Source of the DNA: Actinomycetes bacterium
GTDB lineage: Bacteria; Actinomycetota; Acidimicrobiia; Acidimicrobiales; Acidimicrobiaceae
Direction: 5' to 3'
Assembly: GCA_021823385.1 (NCBI GenBank)
Contig: JAKAOC010000015.1
Span: 1-12,424 of the forward strand
Length of the DNA stretch: 12,424 nucleotides
A program made the translations under genes and the position numbers. This document shows positions 6,742 through 12,424 of the stretch, in pieces. The notes under the pieces are model-generated. The model saw only the letters and a program-made list of their open reading frames with translations, ran no database searches and was not told the DNA's origin. Within the stretch, counting starts at the first letter, position 1. Each line of letters opens with the position of its first letter.

Positions 6742-8994
6742 TTATCTTTCACGTCCGGCCTGAATAGCATTCCAAACCGTCTCCGGGGTGGCAGGCATCG
6801 GCACGTGGCGCACCCCCAGATGCGAAAGCGCGTCCACCACGGCGTTCCACACCGCCGGGACCGACCCGATCGTCCCCGACTCGCCGATGCCCTTGGCGCC
6901 CAGCGGGTTGCGCGGCGTGGGAGTGGAGGTGCGGTGAACCTCGAATGAGGGCATGACGTCAGCGGACACCAGGTGGTAGTCGGCGAAGTTGGAAGTGAGC
7001 GGATTGCCCATCTCGTCGAAGCGAACCTGCTCATAAAGTGCCTGGGCGACGCCCTGCGCGAGTCCTCCGTGGATCTGGCCATCGGCAAGCAGCGGGTTGA
7101 GGATGGTTCCCGCGTCGTCTACAGCCACCAGGCGGACCAGGCGCACCTCGCCGGTCTCGGTGTCCACCTCCACCACCGCCAGGTGGGCACCGAATGGATA
7201 GGTCGGCCCTTCGGGATTGAAGTCCGTCTCGGCGCCAAGGTCTATTCGCCTGGAAGCCGCCAGCCCGGCGATCTGGGCCCAGGTCACAAAAGGCTCGGGG
7301 GCCCCGGCCACGTGCGCGCCGTCCACTGCGGCGTCAAAGACGATGTCGGCCGGGTCCGCCTCCAAGTGGTCGGCCGCCACGGCTGCGGCCATCCTGGCCA
7401 CCTCCAGGCTCGCCAGATGGATGGCCGAGCCTCCAACCTGCAAGGAGCGGGAGCCGTAGGTGCCGATACCGCGCGGCACTCGCGCCGTATCCCCGTGGAC
7501 GACCTCCACCCGGTCCATGCCCATCCCCAGCGCATCGGAGACCAGCATCGACCACGAGGTGTCGTGACCCTGGCCCTGCGGGGCAACGCCGGTGAAGACA
7601 CGAGCGCCACCGTCCGGACGCACCTCGACCCGGGCGAACTCGGGGCTCATCACCCCGTTCGTAACCTCCACGTAGGTGGAGAGACCGATGCCGAGTTGCC
7701 GCGCCGACCCTTCGGCGCGGCGGTCTCGCTGCTCCGCGAGCAGGCCCTCGTAGCCGGCGGCGGCCAGCAGCTCCTCCAGGTCCCGGGCGTAGTCACCCGA
7801 GTCGTAGGAGCTTCCCATGGCCGTGGTGTAGGGAAAATCGCCCGCCGGGATGAAGTTCCGCCTCCTCAGCTCCGCCGGGTCCAGGCCCAGTTCGTCGGCT
7901 AGCGCATCCATGGCCCTCTCGATGGCCGCGGTGGCTTCCGGACGCCCCGCGCCCCGATAGGAGACCACCGGCGTCGCGTTGGTGACCACCGAAACCGAGG
8001 TGAACTCACACGCCGGAATGGCGTAGACCCCGGTGGCCATCATCTTGGTCAGGAAGGGGAGGAACGAGCCGATCACCGGATACGCGCCCGAGTCCTGCAC
8101 CACCTCCAGGCGATAGGCGAGGACTTTGCCGTCGGCGTCGGAGCCGATGGTGAAGCGCTGGAGCTGGGACCGGCCGTGACCGAGCCCGATCATGCTCGCC
8201 GAGCGGCTCTCCACCCACTTGACCGGGCGCCCGAGAGCGCGCGCGGCGTAGGCGACCAGCACCTCCTCCGGATACACGGTCGCCTTGGCCCCAAAGCCTC
8301 CGCCCACGTCGGGAACGATCACCCGCACCTTTGCCGGGTCGAGCCCCAGCGTTTTGGCGATGACGTCACGATGGGTGTGGGGCACCTGCGACGAGACGTG
8401 GACGAGCAGCTCGTCACCCTCCCAGCCGGCAAGGACGGAGCGGACCTCCAAGGATCCCGGGGCAAGGCGCTGATTGTAGGCCTCCCCGGTCACCACCACC
8501 TCGCAGGCCGCGAAGAAGTCGTCCTCGAGCGGGCTGTCGAAGCGGGAGGCGACGTTGGTGCCCGCCGCGGGGAAGAGCAGGGTCAGGTCCTGGAGAGCCT
8601 CTGCGGGGTCCACCACCGCCGGCAAGGGATCGTAGTCCACCTCGATCAACTCGAGCGCGTCCTCGACGAGCGCCGGGCTCTCCGCCACCACCAGCGCCAA
8701 GGGTTCGCCGACGAAACGCACGGTGTCGCCTGCCAGCCACGGGCGGCCCATCCCCGGGTTGAAGGTGCGCGCCGGAGTCAAGTCGATGTCGGAGGCAGTG
8801 AAGACGGCGATGACCCCGGGCATCTCCCGGGCGGCCTCCGCGTCAATCGAGGTGACGCGGGCGTGGGCGAAGATGGAGGTCAGGTAGCCGGCGTGCGCCA
8901 TCCCCGCAAGGCTCATGTCGCCCACGTAGGTGCCGCCGGAGGTGAGGAGCTTGGGGTCCTCTCTGCGCAGCACGCGGTTGCCGAGAATGCTCAT
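6742..8994 (-). CDS. Stand-alone form II CoxL-like molybdenum hydroxylase large subunit
   Basis: This is a second large subunit of 750 residues, clearly paralogous to the one at 1708-4086: both share VLRREDP, SSQVPH/SATQVPH, GGGFG (here 231-235), RGAGRPEAT and a nearly identical C-terminal stretch including DALSHLGV. The active-site loop is SYRGAGR (345-351), serine replacing the usual alanine. The copper-ligand cysteine of form I is Gly348 here, and the catalytic glutamate is Glu705 in GIGESG. It should bind molybdopterin cytosine dinucleotide and hydroxylate a carbon substrate, which is unknown. No small or medium subunit gene is beside it, so electron transfer would need the CoxS/CoxM from 2.2 kb away or others elsewhere. 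The ATG at 8994 has a perfect GAGGAG (9000-9005) five bases upstream. It has its own promoter and terminator. Confidence 0.92.
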   Translation of the reverse strand: MSILGNRVLRREDPKLLTSGGTYVGDMSLAGMAHAGYLTSIFAHARVTSIDAEAAREMPGVIAVFTASDIDLTPARTFNPGMGRPWLAGDTVRFVGEPLALVVAESPALVEDALELIEVDYDPLPAVVDPAEALQDLTLLFPAAGTNVASRFDSPLEDDFFAACEVVVTGEAYNQRLAPGSLEVRSVLAGWEGDELLVHVSSQVPHTHRDVIAKTLGLDPAKVRVIVPDVGGGFGAKATVYPEEVLVAYAARALGRPVKWVESRSASMIGLGHGRSQLQRFTIGSDADGKVLAYRLEVVQDSGAYPVIGSFLPFLTKMMATGVYAIPACEFTSVSVVTNATPVVSYRGAGRPEATAAIERAMDALADELGLDPAELRRRNFIPAGDFPYTTAMGSSYDSGDYARDLEELLAAAGYEGLLAEQRDRRAEGSARQLGIGLSTYVEVTNGVMSPEFARVEVRPDGGARVFTGVAPQGQGHDTSWSMLVSDALGMGMDRVEVVHGDTARVPRGIGTYGSRSLQVGGSAIHLASLEVARMAAAVAADHLEADPADIVFDAAVDGAHVAGAPEPFVTWAQIAGLAASRRIDLGAETDFNPEGPTYPFGAHLAVVEVDTETGEVRLVRLVAVDDAGTILNPLLADGQIHGGLAQGVAQALYEQVRFDEMGNPLTSNFADYHLVSADVMPSFEVHRTSTPTPRNPLGAKGIGESGTIGSVPAVWNAVVDALSHLGVRHVPMPATPETVWNAIQAGRER

Positions 8995-9027
8995 GGTCTC
9001 TCCTCAATTGGCTCGTTTGACGCGGAA

Positions 9028-9056
9028 AGACTAGCCCAGCTGCAGGTCCGCGTCAC
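9028..9056 (-). promoter_or_regulatory. Promoter of the stand-alone CoxL-like gene
   Basis: On the minus strand GTGACG (9056-9051), a 17-base spacer and TAGTCT (9033-9028) form a plausible vegetative promoter, four of six matches to TTGACA at -35 and TAnnnT at -10. Transcription would begin near 9021, giving a leader of about 27 bases that contains the GAGGAG ribosome site. It follows directly after the hairpin ending the FtsB gene, supporting separate transcription. Confidence 0.45.
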
Positions 9057-9070
9057 GAATGAACTGCAGC
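9039..9070. repeat. Inverted repeat centred on the -35 box of the CoxL-like gene
   Basis: GCTGCAG (9039-9045) and CTGCAGC (9064-9070) are exact inverted copies separated by 18 bases. The centre, 9054.5, falls in the -35 hexamer (9051-9056). The half-sites are 25 bp apart centre to centre, a little over two helical turns, so a dimeric regulator could bind both. Each half contains the palindrome CTGCAG, which raises the chance of coincidence. Confidence 0.3.
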
Positions 9071-9076
9071 CGAGGT

Positions 9077-9110
9077 CCAAGGCGGGTGACCCCTTCGGCT
9101 CACCCCTTGG
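9077..9110 (-). terminator. Hairpin spanning the stop codon of the FtsB/DivIC gene
   Basis: CCAAGGCGGGTGA (9077-9089) pairs with TCACCCCTTGG (9100-9110), with two extra bases on one side and a ten-base loop. The stem includes the TGA stop at 9102-9100. No T-run follows. It likely ends the mazG-eno-ftsB transcript before the promoter of the CoxL-like gene. Confidence 0.5.
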
Positions 9111-9408
9111 ATTGGCTGACGTAGCCCGTGGAGCCGGGATAGACCATGTCCAGCTCCTTCTTGGCCAGATATGCAACCTCGCGCAAGTCCTTAAGCTGCT
9201 TGATCTCCGCCGTCAGGGTGGCGTGAACCTTGTTGGCGCTGACCAGCTTGGCCTGAGTCGAGGCAAGTTGGGATCGCTCGGACCGGTAGGCAAAGAGGGA
9301 CGGGAGGATAAGCGCCACGGCCAGCACGATCGCGCCCACGCCTAGCGCGAGATACCCGCGCCGCACTCGGCGTGGAGCCGCCTCGGCGTAGAGATCGGTC
9401 ACGCGCAC
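9100..9408 (-). CDS. ftsB: FtsB/DivIC-type septum formation protein
   Basis: The 102-residue protein has the plan of FtsB/DivIC: a short basic cytoplasmic N-terminus, one membrane segment (about 19-40), a coiled-coil stretch (about 42-75, SERSQLASTQAKL onward) and the signature AKKELDMVYPG (82-92), close to the family A+xxLgMVxPGE. In the family it joins FtsL and FtsQ/DivIB at the division site and helps to activate septal wall synthesis. Position just after eno is the normal actinobacterial place for this gene, which strengthens the call. The start is GTG at 9408; an in-frame GTG at 9402 has better spacing from a GTAGG sequence and is an alternative. The gene is 39 bp from eno and probably in the same transcript. 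Confidence 0.85.
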   Translation of the reverse strand: MRVTDLYAEAAPRRVRRGYLALGVGAIVLAVALILPSLFAYRSERSQLASTQAKLVSANKVHATLTAEIKQLKDLREVAYLAKKELDMVYPGSTGYVSQSKG

Positions 9409-9447
9409 AAGCCTACCAGCACCTGCCGCCCGGCCTCAATAACCGTC

Positions 9448-10746
<1,299 letters not shown>

Positions 10747-10813
10747 TCACCAGGGAAAAAAGATCTCAACCAACCCTAGGCGGATTCGACCCCACGGCGC
10801 CACCCGGAAATGG

Positions 10814-12280
10814 TCACACCTCGCGGAAGCGCGCCGAGAAGTCCCGGGTCGCCTGGCGCAGCTCGGCCTCCAGATCCACCCCGAGCAGCTTGGCCAGCTC
10901 GGCCAAGGCAAAGGCAAGCTCCCCCAGGCCTTCCGGCTCGGGGGAGGACGCCAGGCCCGCCAGACGCGCGGCTGCGGCATCGCGCTCGGGCGCACGGTAT
11001 CCGAATGCCTGCGCCTTGCGAATCACCTTGGCTGCGTAGAGGAGAGCCGGCATCGAGGATGGCACGGATTCGGCGGGCTCGGAGATCTCCTTCTCCGCCC
11101 GCTTGATCTCCTCCCAGTTGCTGAGCACCTCTTCCACCCCGGAAACCTCGAGGCCCGCAAAGACGTGCGGGTGGCGCCTGATCAGCTTTGCCCTTATCGA
11201 CTCCATCACGAATGCCAGGTCGAAGTATCCCTCCTCCGCGGCGATAACCGCGTGGAAGAAGACCTGCACCACCAGGTCGCCGAGTTCGGCGGCCAGCTCG
11301 TCGGCAAGGTACTGGGCCTCGCCCGCGTAGGCGCCCTCCTCCCCGTCGCCGCCCATGACGGCGTCCAAGGCATCGATGGCGTCCAGCACCTCGTAGGACT
11401 CCTCGATCAGGTGCTTGCCCAGGCTCTTGTGGGTCTGCTTGCGGTCCCAGGGGCACTCGATGCGCAGCTTTGCCACCACCTCGGCCAGCTCGGCAAAGGA
11501 GTGGGCAGCCGAGGCGGAGAAGCCCTGCACGTAGAGGCTGGTGAGGTGGTCGAAGCTTTCCTCGTTCACGCTGCGCTCGCCGACCTCGGCGACGCGCTCC
11601 TCGTCGAGCCCCAGGTGTGAGAGGATGAGCACCCTGCGGGCGCCACTCCCGGGCGACAACAGGCCCACCAGCTCGGCGGCAAGCTCCGCACTCCAAACCT
11701 GGGCGATCAGGAGGTCCCCCTCGTAGCGTCCGGGGCGAGCCAGGAGCTCCTCCGCATCCACCAGGGTCAGCGAGGAGGCAAAGGGGTCGAACCCGGCACG
11801 CGCCGCAGCCAGGTCGAGAAAGGACAGGCCCGGGACCGTCTCCAGCTCTTGGCCCATGCGCGCGCGCAGAAGCTCCACGCTTCGCTCGGCGACCAGCGGC
11901 GAGCCCGGGGTGGCATAGGCGACTCTGGCGGGCGAGGGCGGCAAGGCCTGCGCGCCGGCAAGCAACCTCAGGCCGGCAAGAGCCTCGGCCGCGGAGAGCC
12001 CGCCTCGTCCGGCCAGCGACGCCAGGCGCTCGGCGATGGAATCGTATACCGCCTCGAAGCCGGACATGCTCTCATAGAGCGGGTCGCAGGAGTAGACGGG
12101 CTTTCCCCGCAGCTCGGGCCGGGCCAGCAGGCCGGCCACGCCGGGATGCACCGCCGTCCTGAGAACCACCAGCTCCGCGGCCTCGAGCGCCGCGAGGGTG
12201 GCAAGATTAATCAGCCCCTCGCCACCGGGACCGAGACCGACCGCCACCAGGCGGGACTCAGGGAAGGCCGAGGGGCTCAT
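10814..12280 (-). CDS. mazG: YabN-like tetrapyrrole methylase-MazG nucleotide pyrophosphohydrolase fusion
   Basis: This 488-residue protein fuses two domains. Residues about 10-225 resemble a tetrapyrrole (SAM-dependent) methylase: GLGPGG (15-20), an HPGVAG segment and YATPGSPLVAERSVELL (122-138). Residues about 262-488 form MazG: ECPWDRKQTHKSL (275-287), metal-binding EESYE (293-297) and ELGD (332-335), RRHPHVFAG (368-376), NWEEIK and a second half-domain ending RDFSARF. MazG removes pyrophosphate from (d)NTPs, cleaning the pool or tuning (p)ppGpp in stress. The same fusion is known as YabN in Bacillus, where the methylase part has no settled role. Between the two metal motifs there is an acidic, glycine-rich insertion (about 309-325). 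ATG 12280 has GGAG six bases upstream, overlapping the stop of the preceding gene. Placement before eno matches many Actinobacteria. Confidence 0.92.
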   Translation of the reverse strand: MSPSAFPESRLVAVGLGPGGEGLINLATLAALEAAELVVLRTAVHPGVAGLLARPELRGKPVYSCDPLYESMSGFEAVYDSIAERLASLAGRGGLSAAEALAGLRLLAGAQALPPSPARVAYATPGSPLVAERSVELLRARMGQELETVPGLSFLDLAAARAGFDPFASSLTLVDAEELLARPGRYEGDLLIAQVWSAELAAELVGLLSPGSGARRVLILSHLGLDEERVAEVGERSVNEESFDHLTSLYVQGFSASAAHSFAELAEVVAKLRIECPWDRKQTHKSLGKHLIEESYEVLDAIDALDAVMGGDGEEGAYAGEAQYLADELAAELGDLVVQVFFHAVIAAEEGYFDLAFVMESIRAKLIRRHPHVFAGLEVSGVEEVLSNWEEIKRAEKEISEPAESVPSSMPALLYAAKVIRKAQAFGYRAPERDAAAARLAGLASSPEPEGLGELAFALAELAKLLGVDLEAELRQATRDFSARFREV

Positions 12281-12289
12281 CGGCTGCTC

Positions 12290-12424
12290 CTACGCGGCGG
12301 GGGTTTTTGGCGGGACCACCTGGGCGGTGGTGCCTGAGACCTGATAGCTGCCGTAGGTGGGGTTGACCTTTATGTGAGCCGCCTTGGCCAGTCCGGAGAC
12401 GAACGAGCCGACCGCCGTGGTGCC
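12290..12424 (-). CDS. C-terminal end of a probable SurA/PpiC-type foldase
   Basis: Only the last 44 residues are in the window; the 5' part lies beyond the right edge. The tail reads like the end of actinobacterial SurA N-terminal-domain lipoproteins or peptidyl-prolyl isomerases: a helix GSFVSGLAKAAHIKV, the VNPTYGSYQ segment (compare V-x-P-R-Y-G-x-W in the family) and a proline-rich end VVPPKTPAA. Such proteins are exported chaperones, and in many Actinobacteria their gene directly precedes mazG, as here with a 9-bp gap. The fragment is too short to prove the domain content. The evidence for a coding tail is the open frame to TAG at 12292-12290, the tight spacing and the conserved order. 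Confidence 0.6.
   Translation of the reverse strand, partial: GTTAVGSFVSGLAKAAHIKVNPTYGSYQVSGTTAQVVPPKTPAA

Noticed and set aside
8176..9345. Plus-strand open frame of 389 codons opposite the second CoxL and FtsB genes
   Set aside because: It is antisense to two well-supported genes and has the low-complexity composition of a shadow frame.
10764..10790. tRNA-like T-arm, GGTCGAATCC, on the minus strand upstream of eno
   Set aside because: Only the T-loop-like bases match; the upstream half would lie in the mazG coding sequence and no acceptor stem or anticodon arm can be built.

Overview
The window reads as a piece of a high-GC actinobacterial chromosome. The best evidence for this is the gene order on its right side, a foldase C-terminus followed by mazG, eno and an FtsB/DivIC gene, which is the usual actinobacterial housekeeping order, together with a small DUF1707 membrane protein. 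GNNGCC-type codon use, GTG starts and apparently leaderless genes fit. An Acidimicrobiia-like lineage is a guess only.

Left block (1-4560, all minus strand): a compact operon transcribed coxS, coxL, coxM, then a MoxR/CoxD-type AAA+ ATPase that runs off the left edge. It encodes a complete molybdenum hydroxylase of the aerobic CO dehydrogenase type: [2Fe-2S] subunit, molybdopterin-cytosine-dinucleotide subunit, FAD subunit and a maturation ATPase. The S-L-M order and the active-site loop AYRGAGR mark it as form II, without the copper-binding cysteine of true (form I) CO dehydrogenase. Its physiological substrate is therefore open.

Middle block (4561-6581): a divergent 158-bp spacer, then two plus-strand genes (a RimJ/RimL-like GNAT acetyltransferase and the DUF1707 protein) with possible leaderless promoters. 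These converge on a minus-strand gene for an unrecognised membrane-anchored protein. The 233-bp convergent gap holds a strong hairpin over the DUF1707 stop codon, a long foldable stretch with two competing helices, and a third hairpin.

Right block (6582-12424, all minus strand): a second, stand-alone CoxL-type large subunit (SYRGAGR loop) with its own promoter, ribosome binding site and a tandem-hairpin terminator, but no S or M partner beside it. Upstream of it lies the housekeeping run: the C-terminal end of a probable SurA/PpiC-type foldase, a YabN-like methylase-MazG fusion, enolase, and FtsB/DivIC.

The most notable biology is the pair of diverged form II large subunits 2.7 kb apart, only one of which has electron-transfer subunits next to it. 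This raises the possibility of subunit sharing and two substrates. The second point is the structured convergent gap at 5829-5991.
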